Assembly (NCBI RefSeq): GCF_002240415.1 | Contig: NZ_CP020028.1 | Coordinates: forward strand, 1,575,501 to 1,639,500 | Origin: Paenibacillus kribbensis | Lineage (GTDB): Bacteria; Bacillota; Bacilli; Paenibacillales; Paenibacillaceae | DNA length: 64,000 nucleotides | Direction: 5' to 3' | Part shown: piece by piece, positions 17,299 to 25,660 of the stretch | Numbering within the stretch: the stretch's first letter is position 1 | Layout of the letters: the number at the start of each line of letters is the position of its first letter | Position numbers and translations under genes: made by a program | Notes under the pieces: model-generated | What the model was told of the DNA's origin: nothing | Seen by the model: only the letters and a program-made list of their open reading frames with translations | The model's database searches: none

Positions 17299-17356
17299 CG
17301 AACGATGTAATTTGCTACTAAACGACTCGCAAATAAGGATTTGCAAAATTCTGAAA

Positions 17357-17412
17357 TAAAAAAAGGGTTGCTCTCTCCATGGAATAATCTACGGGGAGGA
17401 CAGCCCTTTTTG
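17357..17412. terminator. Bidirectional terminator between oppD and pectate lyase
   Basis: AAAAAGGG-TTG-CTCTCTCC pairs imperfectly with GGGGAGGACAGCCCTTTTT, with A and T tracts at the two ends. It lies between convergent genes. Confidence 0.75.
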
Positions 17413-17431
17413 GTGTTAGCGAAGCCTTTTT

Positions 17432-18715
17432 TTACAGTTTGCCGGAACCGGCCTGCGAAGTGACTTCTGCTTTTACGCTGGCAGATGGGGAAATCTTATC
17501 GTTCAGCGATGGTTTCCAGCCTACAGAGGAGCTAAGACCTGCGCTGGAGCCTGCGTTAACAGCTTGTCCATTCAGGATTGTGCCCGTATCTGACAGGGCA
17601 GTTCCACCAAAGACAGTCACGATTTTAGCTGCAGATAAACCGGCAACGTCAATGACATTGTTTTCGGCGAAGATTTTGGAGGATTTGCCTGCGCCCCATA
17701 TATACAGTAAAGGATATTCGGAGCGTTTTACATCACCTGTATAGTAATTGTTGTACAGATGGACTTGTCCATACCGTACACGTGGTGTGCGTTGTACTGT
17801 GTTTTCATAATAATTGTGATGCAGGGTTACACGTAAAGCCCCTTCATCTGCTGTTTTACTGTCGCTGTTGCCAATAATTGAGGTTTTATCATGATTGGAA
17901 AAATGATTGTAAGAAGCAGTGACCAGATCGGCTTGATTGACCACATCGAGAAGTCCATCATGATGCTGGTATTCCCGCCCATAGTAGGTACCGTTTTGGC
18001 TGTCCGGGTGAGACCCATCGTTGAAGGTATTGTGGTCTACCCATACATGAGTGGCACCGTTAATGGTAATGCTGTCATATTCCGAATTCCAGTTGCCTGT
18101 ACTGCCGTCGGTTGGGTCCCATTGTGGGAAATAATCGTAGGCATCCTGGAATTCAATATTGCGGATAATGACATTGTCTGTCCCTTTTTTCAGTTGGAAG
18201 TTCACGCCGTTAATAACGGCATTGCTGCCCAGGCCGACAATTGTTGTATTGGATGGAATTTGAATGACAACACGACTGGCCTGATTTTTTTGAGAAGCTT
18301 CACGTGCCTTTTCCAATGTACCGGAAGGAGCCTTTTTCCCCCATGTGGACGGGTCATATGCTTTGATATATGCGTCAAAATCATAATTAGGGTCCTTGTA
18401 ATCGTTCAATCCCAACGGCTTGTTATTGTCATCGACATTGACATTGATCGTACCTTTGACATAAATGATTTTAGGGGTAGTATTGCTGCTTTTACCCAAA
18501 GCATCCACCAGTTGTTTGCGATTCGTTACAGTGAAAATATTAGAAGAGGAGGCTGCGGCCCCGCCTGTTGTGCCTGTAGAAAAGGCTGCCCAACCGTTTT
18601 TGCTGCCGAGCGTTTCTTTACCAATATCAGTGGCTGCATGAGCAGGTGTACCAAGAGGAGCCAGGGTTGTGAACAGCAAGGCTGCTGCGATTCCGAGTGA
18701 AAATCTCTTTTTCAT
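17432..18715 (-). CDS. Secreted pectate lyase, polysaccharide lyase family 1
   Basis: The ATG follows GGAGGT. The 427 residues start with a signal peptide (MKKRF, hydrophobic core, GTPAHA, cleavage near 27). The mature enzyme has the PL1 parallel beta-helix signatures: VWVDHNTF, DGLLDVVNQADLVTASYNHF (calcium-site region), and VTLHHNYYENTVQRTPRVR with the catalytic-region arginines. Such enzymes cleave polygalacturonate by calcium-dependent beta-elimination to give unsaturated oligogalacturonates. It is transcribed alone. A perfect CcpA-type operator lies about 200 bp upstream, and a second palindrome about 340 bp upstream, fitting catabolite or pectin-linked control. Confidence 0.93.
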   Translation of the reverse strand: MKKRFSLGIAAALLFTTLAPLGTPAHAATDIGKETLGSKNGWAAFSTGTTGGAAASSSNIFTVTNRKQLVDALGKSSNTTPKIIYVKGTINVNVDDNNKPLGLNDYKDPNYDFDAYIKAYDPSTWGKKAPSGTLEKAREASQKNQASRVVIQIPSNTTIVGLGSNAVINGVNFQLKKGTDNVIIRNIEFQDAYDYFPQWDPTDGSTGNWNSEYDSITINGATHVWVDHNTFNDGSHPDSQNGTYYGREYQHHDGLLDVVNQADLVTASYNHFSNHDKTSIIGNSDSKTADEGALRVTLHHNYYENTVQRTPRVRYGQVHLYNNYYTGDVKRSEYPLLYIWGAGKSSKIFAENNVIDVAGLSAAKIVTVFGGTALSDTGTILNGQAVNAGSSAGLSSSVGWKPSLNDKISPSASVKAEVTSQAGSGKL

Positions 18716-18916
18716 AAAATACCTCCGTATATGAGATGAATGGAGTAGACGAACGAAGGAAGTCCCGGGTGCTCCTTATGTTTTCTACATTTTCTATCAT
18801 ACTTCGCGTTCCAGTATTTGTTAATATAATAAAAATTACATACTAAAACTTTTGTCTAATTTTTTATAGAATGAAATAGAAACCTTCTTTTTCCATTAAA
18901 AGCGCATACAAAATAA

Positions 18917-18930
18917 TGAAAACGTTAACA
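18917..18930. promoter_or_regulatory. Candidate cre (CcpA) operator
   Basis: TGAAAACGTTAACA fits the consensus TGNAARCGNWWNCA at every position. It lies in the 465-bp divergent intergenic region between the pectate lyase (-) and cyclase (+) genes, which otherwise holds AT-rich promoter-like sequence. Confidence 0.55.
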
Positions 18931-19048
18931 ATCATATGAAATAGGAATTGTATATATGAATATATGGAATTGTTTTTGTGTTTTTTGCTCGGAAGCAACA
19001 CTGTTCATGGGTTTCATATTAGGCTGGAAAAAGTGCGATAGATCTGCT

Positions 19049-19067
19049 TGAAATGTTAACGATTTCA
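19049..19067. promoter_or_regulatory. Palindromic LacI-type operator candidate
   Basis: TGAAATGTTAACGATTTCA is a near-perfect palindrome centred on GTTAAC and is one base off the cre consensus on the minus strand. It could be a second cre or a site for a pectin regulator of the LacI family. Confidence 0.4.
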
Positions 19068-19180
19068 AATCAGAAGAAGGAGGCTGTAATTCTACTTTGA
19101 CGAATTGAAAGCCGGTTTGTAGATTTTTGCCAAATCCTCAGGTACAATGCTCGTAATATAGCTGAGGAGGAATGGACATC

Positions 19181-19918
19181 ATGGCAGAGCATTTAGCGGA
19201 TATTTTGAAGTTGTTGAAGCAAAAAGAGTGGGTAGATTTGTCCCACGCCTTTTACCCTGAAATCCCTCATTTTCCGGTATTCGATCAAGTTCAGGTGGAT
19301 ACCTTATTTACCCATGACGATGGTTTTTTTGTAAAACAATACTGTTTTCCGGGTCAGTATGGCACTCATATAGATGCACCCGTTCATTTTGTAAAGGGTA
19401 AACGTTACTTGCATGAGCTTTCGTTGAAGGAACTGGTTTTGCCGCTGGTTGTTATTGACCGTTCGGCCGCTGTTGCAGCCAATCCCGACTATGAGCTTAC
19501 GGTTGCGGATATTCTGGATTTTGAAAAGGAGCATGGACGCATTGCCGATCAATCCTTTGTCGCCTTTCGCAGTGATTGGAGCAAGCGTTGGCCTGATTCA
19601 GATGCGTTCTCAAACAAGGACGACGCCGGAGACGCACACTGCCCGGGCTGGTCGCTGGAGGCGCTGCGCTTTTTGGTAGAAGAACGAAATGTGGCCGCCA
19701 TTGGACATGAGACACTGGATACTGACTCCTCTGTAGCTTTTCGCAAAGAGGGCAGGCTGGTAGGGGAATATTTCATATTGGAGCAGGATCGTTATCAGGT
19801 TGAGGTGCTGACGAATTTGGACAAGCTGCCTGCGACAGGTGCGGTCATTTATAATATCGTTCCGAGCATTCAGGATTCTCCCGGATTTCCGGTGCGCTCC
19901 TTTGCTATTTTGCCTTAA
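19181..19918 (+). CDS. Cyclase-family metal-dependent hydrolase (kynurenine formamidase-like)
   Basis: The ATG at 19181 is 10 bases after GAGGAGG; the ATG at 19172 is too close to it. The 245 residues carry the cyclase/KynB metal signature H-x-D-x-P-x-H in GQYGTHIDAPVHF, plus an early WVDLSHAFYPEIPHF segment. The family hydrolyses formamide or lactone-type bonds using bound divalent metal. No tryptophan-degradation genes are adjacent, so the substrate is open. A terminator follows. Confidence 0.85.
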   Translation: MAEHLADILKLLKQKEWVDLSHAFYPEIPHFPVFDQVQVDTLFTHDDGFFVKQYCFPGQYGTHIDAPVHFVKGKRYLHELSLKELVLPLVVIDRSAAVAANPDYELTVADILDFEKEHGRIADQSFVAFRSDWSKRWPDSDAFSNKDDAGDAHCPGWSLEALRFLVEERNVAAIGHETLDTDSSVAFRKEGRLVGEYFILEQDRYQVEVLTNLDKLPATGAVIYNIVPSIQDSPGFPVRSFAILP

Positions 19919-19961
19919 TCATAAGATACCAGGTCGTTGGTAAACGATATCTTGAGCAGGC

Positions 19962-19999
19962 AGACCGGTTCAGCTGTTTATGTCTGAACCGGTCTTTTC
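19962..19999 (+). terminator. Terminator of the cyclase gene
   Basis: AGACCGGTTCAG and CTGAACCGGTCT form a 12-bp stem followed by TTTC. Confidence 0.8.
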
Positions 20000-20074
20000 G
20001 AGCTTATACGGGGTAGTGTTAGTGTACAACGTGATTAAATGCTCAGTCTCTTTGAACTTAAAATGTGAAATGTC

Positions 20075-20488
20075 TTAGCTGGTAATAGTAATGGTAGGAG
20101 CAGAGATGGTAGGTTGAGTTGTGATGGTGGAGGTCGCGCCGCTAAAGTTTGATATTTCTATGACAACTGGAACACCCGGTGTAATATCTACGGAGGCAAT
20201 GACCAGACTTGCTGCAGTTAGGGTGAATAAAGAGTTCTGCTGAATAACTCCGTTAACGTAATAATTAGCAGAATCCGTAGCCGTTAATGTCGGCAAAGCG
20301 ACTACTGGAGCATCAGCGTCATCTACAAAGCTTGCAGCAGGAACGGTTGTTGTTGTAGCTCCGATCATCCCGGCTGTAATCGTTGCAAAAAAACGAGTCA
20401 CAACTGGGGTTATGGTCGTGGTAATAGCTCCACCGCTTGCGACTGGAGCTGTAGCAACCGCTGTAAAAACAGGTTTTACGATTGGCAT
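20075..20488 (-). CDS. DUF4183 domain protein, probable spore/exosporium surface protein
   Basis: The ATG at 20488 follows AAAGGAGGTGAG; a GTG three codons upstream overlaps that RBS. The 137 residues are Thr/Ala/Val-rich without cysteine. The segment YYVNGVIQQNSLFTLTAASL matches the DUF4183 core, also found at the end of the collagen-like protein encoded divergently next door. DUF4183 is often attached to collagen-like spore filaments in Bacillales (family knowledge). No signal peptide is present, which fits assembly from the mother cell. Confidence 0.75.
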   Translation of the reverse strand: MPIVKPVFTAVATAPVASGGAITTTITPVVTRFFATITAGMIGATTTTVPAASFVDDADAPVVALPTLTATDSANYYVNGVIQQNSLFTLTAASLVIASVDITPGVPVVIEISNFSGATSTITTQPTISAPTITITS

Positions 20489-20512
20489 CGTTCTCACCTC
20501 CTTTCGTTGTGG

Positions 20513-20535
20513 TAAGAGCCATTCGTTGGCTCTTA
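20513..20535 (-). promoter_or_regulatory. 5'-UTR hairpin just before the DUF4183 gene RBS
   Basis: TAAGAGCCA and TGGCTCTTA form a perfect 9-bp stem around TTCGT. It lies about 15 bases upstream of the RBS on the minus strand, so it may stabilise the mRNA or modulate translation. Confidence 0.4.
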
Positions 20536-20734
20536 ATCAATAAATGATTTTTCAACCTATTCGGCAACGGCACATTAACCTTGCTATTAATAATAGGGTA
20601 ATAGGGAAGCCCCTATTTTATGGAAAGTATCGATGGAGGCGACCACATGGTGTATCTGTTCAAATGCCTAAAACCCCAAAGGAAAATGTGCATATAATAC
20701 ATGAGGCTGAGAAAAGGAGGTGTGTACGGCTGAT

Positions 20735-21604
20735 ATGGGGAGACGCGATTCAGCACTAAGGCGACATGGAAAGCGAACCGTACATTGTAAGATTATCAGT
20801 CGAAAAAAATGTAAAACAGGTCATCCACTCAAAAATAGAAGCAAAAGAGGACTCCATGCCCAAAAGCGTCGAAGGTTAAACATACAACGACGGTATTATA
20901 ATATTCATGGAAGATATCGGCGTAAGAGGGATATACTGGATTATCGAGGGCTAAAAGAGGTGACTGGAAAGCAGAGGGCTGCTGGTTCTGAGGGGAAACA
21001 AGGCATTCCCGGTTTGCCAGGACAGCAAGGTCAAGCGGGGCCGCCTGGTGCATTGGGCATACCAGGTCCACCGGGAGCACCGGGAGTTCAAGGCATACCA
21101 GGTCCACCGGGAGCGCCGGGAGCGCAAGGAATACCGGGTCCAGCAGGGTTACAGGGAGCGCAAGGAGTGCCGGGGCCGCCGGGTGCCCAGGGTATCGCAG
21201 GTCCAATAGGCCTACAAGGTCCTGCCGGAGCACAAGGCATCGCTGGTCCAGCAGGACCACAAGGTATAGCAGGCCCTCCCGGCCCGGCACCTGACATTTC
21301 AAATATTGAAATTATACCCACTGCGCAACGGTATTTTTATTTTGCTCCTGATACTATTGAATCTTCGGTCACGATTATGGCGGATCAATTTTCTGTAGAT
21401 GGGGTGCAAGAGGCTTTTCAGCGGTTTCATGTCGGAAGCAACAGCTATGCCAATTTGTATATTAACGGCATGATTCAAGAAAGCGCATTGTACAGCCTGA
21501 CCCCTGCATCGCTGACGATTCACCTCAACGAAGGGGAGACAATTTCCTCCGGAACACCTATTATTGTGGAAATCGTTCAATTTAGTGTGCGATCCAGTGC
21601 GTGA
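20735..21604 (+). CDS. Collagen-like (Gly-X-Y) protein with C-terminal DUF4183 domain
   Basis: An AAAAGGAGG RBS precedes the ATG at 20735 by 14 bases; the GTG at 20720 is inside the RBS. Residues 1 to about 80 are unusually Arg/Lys-rich ([20 protein letters not shown]). About 100 residues of uninterrupted Gly-X-Y triplets follow ([12 protein letters not shown]), which would form a collagen-type triple helix. The last 95 residues are DUF4183 ([28 protein letters not shown]), a probable trimerising tip. The N-terminal part could be misread: another frame (20766-20879) encodes a more ordinary peptide [13 protein letters not shown], so an N-terminal frameshift is possible. It is probably an exosporium-type filament. 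Confidence 0.75.
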   Translation: MGRRDSALRRHGKRTVHCKIISRKKCKTGHPLKNRSKRGLHAQKRRRLNIQRRYYNIHGRYRRKRDILDYRGLKEVTGKQRAAGSEGKQGIPGLPGQQGQAGPPGALGIPGPPGAPGVQGIPGPPGAPGAQGIPGPAGLQGAQGVPGPPGAQGIAGPIGLQGPAGAQGIAGPAGPQGIAGPPGPAPDISNIEIIPTAQRYFYFAPDTIESSVTIMADQFSVDGVQEAFQRFHVGSNSYANLYINGMIQESALYSLTPASLTIHLNEGETISSGTPIIVEIVQFSVRSSA

Positions 21605-21677
21605 CACCGTTGCGTTACAATACCGCATATTATAAAGGTTATTTTAAAACCAAAAATGGTTATACGGCGCAGGCCCT

Positions 21678-21830
21678 TCAATGCGAACGCCAAGCTGTTC
21701 GGCTGCCAGTCTGGGCCAGAATGGATTGCGCAGCCCGCCCAGCAGCCTCCTTGAAGGCAAGCACAAGATGACGAATATCCTCAATGGTCAGTGTATGGGT
21801 CTGTTGGGTGACAGCGTGAGCCTCCAGCAT
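21678..21830 (-). pseudogene. Possible relic of an unrecognised coding sequence
   Basis: The 280-bp space before the TetR gene has protein-like sequence on the minus strand. ATG at 21830 opens a 50-codon frame (THTLTIEDIRHLVLAFKE), and a +1 frame then continues as RNPFWPRLAAEQLGVRIEG. No RBS or family recognised. It may be a frameshifted remnant. Confidence 0.25.
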
Positions 21831-21859
21831 GATCAGCCCTACATATGGTTTGCAATTTA

Positions 21860-21875
21860 GTTAGTTATCACTTAC
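21860..21875. promoter_or_regulatory. Candidate TetR operator, copy 1
   Basis: GTTAG-TTATCA-CTTAC lies 9 bases before the TetR gene and matches the GTTAG-N6-CTAAC repeat found before the downstream gene. Confidence 0.5.
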
Positions 21876-21884
21876 TATAAGCTA

Positions 21885-22469
21885 ATGAACAAGAAAACAC
21901 ATGTAGATAGCAAGAAGAAGGATATATTGCAGGCGGCGATGCGCTTATTTGCAACCAAGGGGATTGACGGAATTTCCGTCAAACAAATTGGAGAGGCTGC
22001 CGGTGTGACGGATGCCGCAATATACAAGCATTTTAAGAGTAAAGATGCAATGGCAATGGAAGTATTCGAGCAGTACTGCAACAGCTACACTACATTGATT
22101 GATTTTTATCGCAAGCAGAATGGGAGCTTCGTCAGTCGTTTCCATCAATTGGTAGATGAAGTGCTGGGAATGCATGATGAAGATCAGTATGGCCTGCTTT
22201 TGCTGTCGCAGCATCATGAGCTGTACATTGAGGCAAGCCAGAGTCAGAATGTACGTCAGCCGCTGGAGGCGCTAACGGAATTCATCGAGCAGGGGATTGG
22301 GCGGGGAGAATTGCCCAAGCAGGATGCCCGGCTATCCGGTGTGCTGATCATTGGAGCTATTACACGCTTATCCGTGTCCAGCCTGGAAGGTGAGCTTCCG
22401 CAGGAACTTATTCCATTGGCAGCAGAGGTCAAACAACGTTTAACCGCTTTATTAAGTAAAGGTCAGTAG
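21885..22469 (+). CDS. TetR/AcrR-family transcriptional repressor
   Basis: 194 residues. The N-terminal 60 form the TetR DNA-binding domain (ILQAAMRLFATKGIDG, then VTDAAIYKHFKSKD with the recognition helix). The remainder is a variable helical ligand-binding domain. The RBS is weak. The gene lies 73 bases ahead of a flavodoxin-fold oxidoreductase, and matching inverted repeats lie upstream of both, so it probably represses itself and that gene in response to a quinone-like or electrophilic compound (inference). Confidence 0.9.
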   Translation: MNKKTHVDSKKKDILQAAMRLFATKGIDGISVKQIGEAAGVTDAAIYKHFKSKDAMAMEVFEQYCNSYTTLIDFYRKQNGSFVSRFHQLVDEVLGMHDEDQYGLLLLSQHHELYIEASQSQNVRQPLEALTEFIEQGIGRGELPKQDARLSGVLIIGAITRLSVSSLEGELPQELIPLAAEVKQRLTALLSKGQ

Positions 22470-22492
22470 TGGCCTTTTCTTTTAAATAAAAG

Positions 22493-22508
22493 GTTAGTGT
22501 TTTCTAAC
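22493..22508. promoter_or_regulatory. Candidate TetR operator, copy 2
   Basis: GTTAG-TGTTTT-CTAAC is a perfect 5-6-5 inverted repeat. The flanks (TTTAGTTAG on the minus strand) also match copy 1 at 21860. Confidence 0.5.
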
Positions 22509-22542
22509 TAAAATTATAATATGTGGGTAGGAAGTGATTGGT

Positions 22543-23124
22543 ATGTCTAAAAAAATATTAGTTATTCAAGGAAATCCGGTCGTTGGCAGTTATGGAGAAG
22601 CGCTGGCTCAATCCTATATAAAAGGAGCAGAGGCTGCGGGAGCTGAGGTGCGTTTGTTGCAGCTGTCCGCGTTGGAATTTAATCCAAATTTATCAGGTGG
22701 ATATCGTGATAAATTGCCGCTGGAGCCTGACCTGATTCAAGCTCAGGAATGGATTAAATGGACGGAGCATCTTGTTTTCATTTTTCCGATTTGGTGGGGC
22801 AGCTTGCCTGCGTTAATGAAAGGTTTCATTGACCGTGTTTTTATGCCAGGCTTTGCGTTTAAATATCACAAAGGCAAACCCCTGCCTGAACAGCTCTTAA
22901 AAGGCAGAACGGCCCATCTCATATCAACGATGGATGGACCGCACTGGTATTACCGATTTTTTCAGGGACAGCCTGGGCATCGCATGATGAAGCATTCCAC
23001 GCTCCAGCTATGCGGTGTCAAGACCGTACGTTCTACCGCCATTGATCTCATGAATAAGAAGACGGATCAACAGCGCAACGATTGGCTAGGCAAGGTGGAG
23101 CAACTGGGGCGAAGCATGAAGTAG
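22543..23124 (+). CDS. NAD(P)H-dependent oxidoreductase, NQO1/MdaB flavodoxin-like fold
   Basis: The ATG at 22543 follows TAGGAAG by 9 bases; a GTG three codons earlier is less likely. The 193 residues begin ILVIQGNPVVGSYGEAL (flavin phosphate loop), then FIFPIWWGSLPALMKGFIDRVF, the conserved FMN/FAD-contact motif of the Flavodoxin_2 family, and PGFAFKY. It should transfer two electrons from NAD(P)H to quinones or related compounds. Its position behind the TetR gene and a shared operator suggests inducible detoxification. Confidence 0.87.
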   Translation: MSKKILVIQGNPVVGSYGEALAQSYIKGAEAAGAEVRLLQLSALEFNPNLSGGYRDKLPLEPDLIQAQEWIKWTEHLVFIFPIWWGSLPALMKGFIDRVFMPGFAFKYHKGKPLPEQLLKGRTAHLISTMDGPHWYYRFFQGQPGHRMMKHSTLQLCGVKTVRSTAIDLMNKKTDQQRNDWLGKVEQLGRSMK

Positions 23125-23168
23125 GAGGGCAAAAATGAAACCAGTAATTAAAGACCTCACCTCAGCTC

Positions 23169-23528
23169 ATCGTCTGCGATGGCCAAGGAATTGCTCATCC
23201 TAGACGATTTGGATTAGCCAGTCATTTAGGGGTTATCTTTGATACTCCTACAATTGGATGTGGTAAAACGAAGCTGTGGGGTGATTATAAAGAACCCTCT
23301 CAAGAAAGAGGTGCATGTTCGTTATTAGTTGATGATGAGGAGACTATCGGTGGAGTATTAAGAACGCAGGAAAGCGTTAAGCCTCTTTTTGTATCCGTAG
23401 GTCATCGTATTTCATTAGAAACCGCCTGCAATTGGATATTAAAGCTTGCTCCACATTATCGCTTGCCTGAGACAACTCGACAAGCTGATCAGCTTGTGAG
23501 AAAGGTTTTATCAAAGACCTATGAATAG
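23169..23528 (+). pseudogene. nfi: 5'-truncated endonuclease V relic
   Basis: The frame [21 protein letters not shown], then [30 protein letters not shown] and [13 protein letters not shown] is the C-terminal half of endonuclease V (deoxyinosine-specific DNA repair). The N-terminal half, with the first catalytic Asp region, is missing. An ATG with an RBS at 23134 is in another frame and stops after about 19 codons. So this is a decayed copy with loss of the 5' part and a frameshift. A terminator follows. Confidence 0.8.
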
Positions 23529-23547
23529 CCCATACGTTTAGGAAAAA

Positions 23548-23588
23548 AGGGCCACAACAGGAGCGACTCGCCCACATTGTGGTCCTTT
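23548..23588 (+). terminator. Terminator after the endonuclease V relic
   Basis: AGGGCCACAA pairs with TTGTGGTCCT, followed by TT; A-rich on the other side, so possibly bidirectional. Confidence 0.6.
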
Positions 23589-23695
23589 ATAGATTATGCA
23601 TCTGAGAATCAGGCAACGTACACTTATATTACTTTGCAGACACACCTTGATCAAGAAATAGCTCATGTTTTGCAATCCATGTTTTGTAATCCATG

Positions 23696-24025
23696 TTATG
23701 TAAATATCGTTGCAACTGTTAAAATAAATCCTAATACTAGTCCGACAGGGCCCCAATAATGCATCGGGATAAAAAACAGACTGTGCTCGGTTCCCATTCG
23801 GTAGTGTTCCCCTGTTTCCATATCTACTAGCACTTTGCCCGATTTGGCGTTGAGCGCTTTCCCCAGATGCCAGATAATAACTCCCGATACAATGAACACA
23901 AAAGCCAGTGGCAGCCGGGAATCTATTGATTTAAGCCCTAGAGAGGATAATATAGCACTGACAATAACAAACAAAATCCCTGGAATAACAATATTCAAAA
24001 TACCAAAACCCTTCCAAATAATCAC
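23696..24025 (-). CDS. Small conserved membrane protein, unknown function
   Basis: The GTG start follows AAAGGAAG by about 7 bases. The 109 residues have three hydrophobic helices (about 8-28, 38-56, 87-107). The N-terminal IIWKGFGIL and C-terminal HSLFFIPMHYWGP motifs are shared with a small family of bacterial membrane proteins I recognise only as hypothetical. No enzymatic motif is visible. Confidence 0.65.
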   Translation of the reverse strand: MIIWKGFGILNIVIPGILFVIVSAILSSLGLKSIDSRLPLAFVFIVSGVIIWHLGKALNAKSGKVLVDMETGEHYRMGTEHSLFFIPMHYWGPVGLVLGFILTVATIFT

Positions 24026-24106
24026 ATAAAAACTTCCTTTCTGGTTATGTTTACTTCATGGTGAGTCCCTTCTTCGAAGATTGGAGCATGTTATTACCAC
24101 ATCCAA

Positions 24107-24180
24107 CATATGTATTTATCGGTTAAAAGAGAGATTTAGTTTACAGAATGACCCATTTGATGTGGGTATTTTCAATGTAT
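24107..24180. repeat. Dispersed repeat, copy A
   Basis: About 74 bp, starting CATATGTATTTATCGGTTAA and including TTAGTTTACAGAATGACCCA, recurs at 56718-56790 with roughly 80-85 percent identity. Both copies are non-coding. Confidence 0.7.
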
Positions 24181-24196
24181 AAAATTGGACCACTAC

Positions 24197-24267
24197 AAAA
24201 AAACCACTTCTCCACATCTTCTAGACCCAGCATGATCTGAGCAAGAAGGAGGAAAAGCGGTTTTTTT
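24197..24267 (-). terminator. Terminator of the endoglucanase gene
   Basis: AAAAAAACCACTTCTCC pairs imperfectly with GGAGGAAAAGCGGTTTTTTT; on the minus strand it follows the stop at 24309 and ends in a T-run. Confidence 0.55.
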
Positions 24268-24308
24268 AGCTAGCAAAAAAAGCATAGCCAGCCTATGAGA
24301 CGACAGGT

Positions 24309-25502
24309 CTATTCAGCGGTAGCTTTCGCTTGTCCCGTTACGAACGTTACAGGCTTCATAATGCGGCTCAGCATATCCTGCTTCGGACGATTCCAGGTAA
24401 CCCAGTCGTCCAGCAACAGTCCACCCGTGTCACCGCTATTCGGATTCAGGTCCCAGTACGTAAAGTACAAGTTGTTGGCACCAATATAGTCTACGAGCGC
24501 ATTTTGCCATTTACCCTCAGGAGAAGACAAATCAACATTACGGCCGCCGAATTCACCAACCAGTACCGGAGCTATGTTTTGCTTGCTGATGTAGCCCCAG
24601 TTTTGATCCCAGACGGCCGGCAGGTTGGACGGGAAGCTTGACTCGTTGAACCATGGCTGCCAAGACACACCAGGGCCGTAATCATGCGGAGAATATACGA
24701 CACGGTTTGGTACGTCCAGCACGACAGGGTACTTGGCTACACCAGTCAGGTTGCCGCCCCACCAGTATTGGCTATTGTTGCCTTGGACATTGTGGTCCAC
24801 ACCTTCTACGAGAATCAACCAATTTGGATTTACGGACAGAATCGCATTCCCTGCGCGCTGCGCCGCAAGACGCCAGTCTGTGGAAATGTTGCCTGTGCCC
24901 CAGCTTGCCTGACCGTGTGGCTCGTTGTGCAAATCCGCACCGATGACGGTAGGATTGTCTTTATAACGGTCAGCCAACATTTTCCAATCGCTGATCCAAC
25001 GAGATTCAGGGTACTTGGACGTGTACCACAACTCGGACTGTCCGCCGGAGTCGGCACGGTGGCGGTCAAGGATTACCTGAATACCGCGTTGTCCGGCTTT
25101 TTCGATCAGCTTGTCCATAATTTGAATCGGAGTCAATCCAACCAAATCAGGATTTTTGTAATAATCAATACTGTCCGGACGGGAAGTGAAATCGAACAAC
25201 TGATTACTGTATGGCAGACGGATCAGATTGTAGCCTTCTTTCTTCACCTGGTCCAGCACGTCGTCCATTGAACGGCTCCACAGTCCATGCAGAGTGTAAT
25301 TCGGAGTTTCCAGACCAAACCAGTTCAAGCCATTAAATACTGCCTCCTTCCCGGATTCGTCCACAATTTTGTTTCCCTGAGTGTGATAATATCCTTTCAC
25401 ACTGGCTGCATCTGCCGAAGCAGGAGTGTAGCCATACAAGGTGAAGCCCATTACGAGAGAGGCAATAACGAGAAATGGCTTCTTCATGCTTTTTCTTTTC
25501 AT
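24309..25502 (-). CDS. Secreted endo-beta-1,4-glucanase, glycoside hydrolase family 5
   Basis: The ATG follows AAAGGAGG. The 397-residue length equals the GH5 endoglucanase described from P. polymyxa. The signal peptide covers about residues 1-32. The (beta/alpha)8 barrel carries the acid/base Glu194 in LHNEPHG and the nucleophile Glu317 in LVGEFGG, plus RLPYSN and SPHDYG family motifs. It hydrolyses internal beta-1,4 bonds of cellulose-type glucans outside the cell. There is no carbohydrate-binding module. It is transcribed alone, and no clear cre site was found in front of it. Confidence 0.94.
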   Translation of the reverse strand: MKRKSMKKPFLVIASLVMGFTLYGYTPASADAASVKGYYHTQGNKIVDESGKEAVFNGLNWFGLETPNYTLHGLWSRSMDDVLDQVKKEGYNLIRLPYSNQLFDFTSRPDSIDYYKNPDLVGLTPIQIMDKLIEKAGQRGIQVILDRHRADSGGQSELWYTSKYPESRWISDWKMLADRYKDNPTVIGADLHNEPHGQASWGTGNISTDWRLAAQRAGNAILSVNPNWLILVEGVDHNVQGNNSQYWWGGNLTGVAKYPVVLDVPNRVVYSPHDYGPGVSWQPWFNESSFPSNLPAVWDQNWGYISKQNIAPVLVGEFGGRNVDLSSPEGKWQNALVDYIGANNLYFTYWDLNPNSGDTGGLLLDDWVTWNRPKQDMLSRIMKPVTFVTGQAKATAE

Positions 25503-25604
25503 GATTTTTGCTTCCTCCTTTATTAAAATATATTTACAATCTATTACAATTTCATTTTATGTTGAAATCTTCCATTAAACAAGTTCATAAAATTCATAAT
25601 ATTC

Positions 25605-25634
25605 ATAAAAAAAAGGACGGTTTATGGACCGTCC
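25605..25634 (-). terminator. Terminator of the HTH-methyltransferase gene
   Basis: GGACGGT-TTATGG-ACCGTCC, read on the minus strand into a run of eight T. Confidence 0.85.
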
Positions 25635-25660
25635 CTTGGTTATCTTTAGTATCTTTAGCC

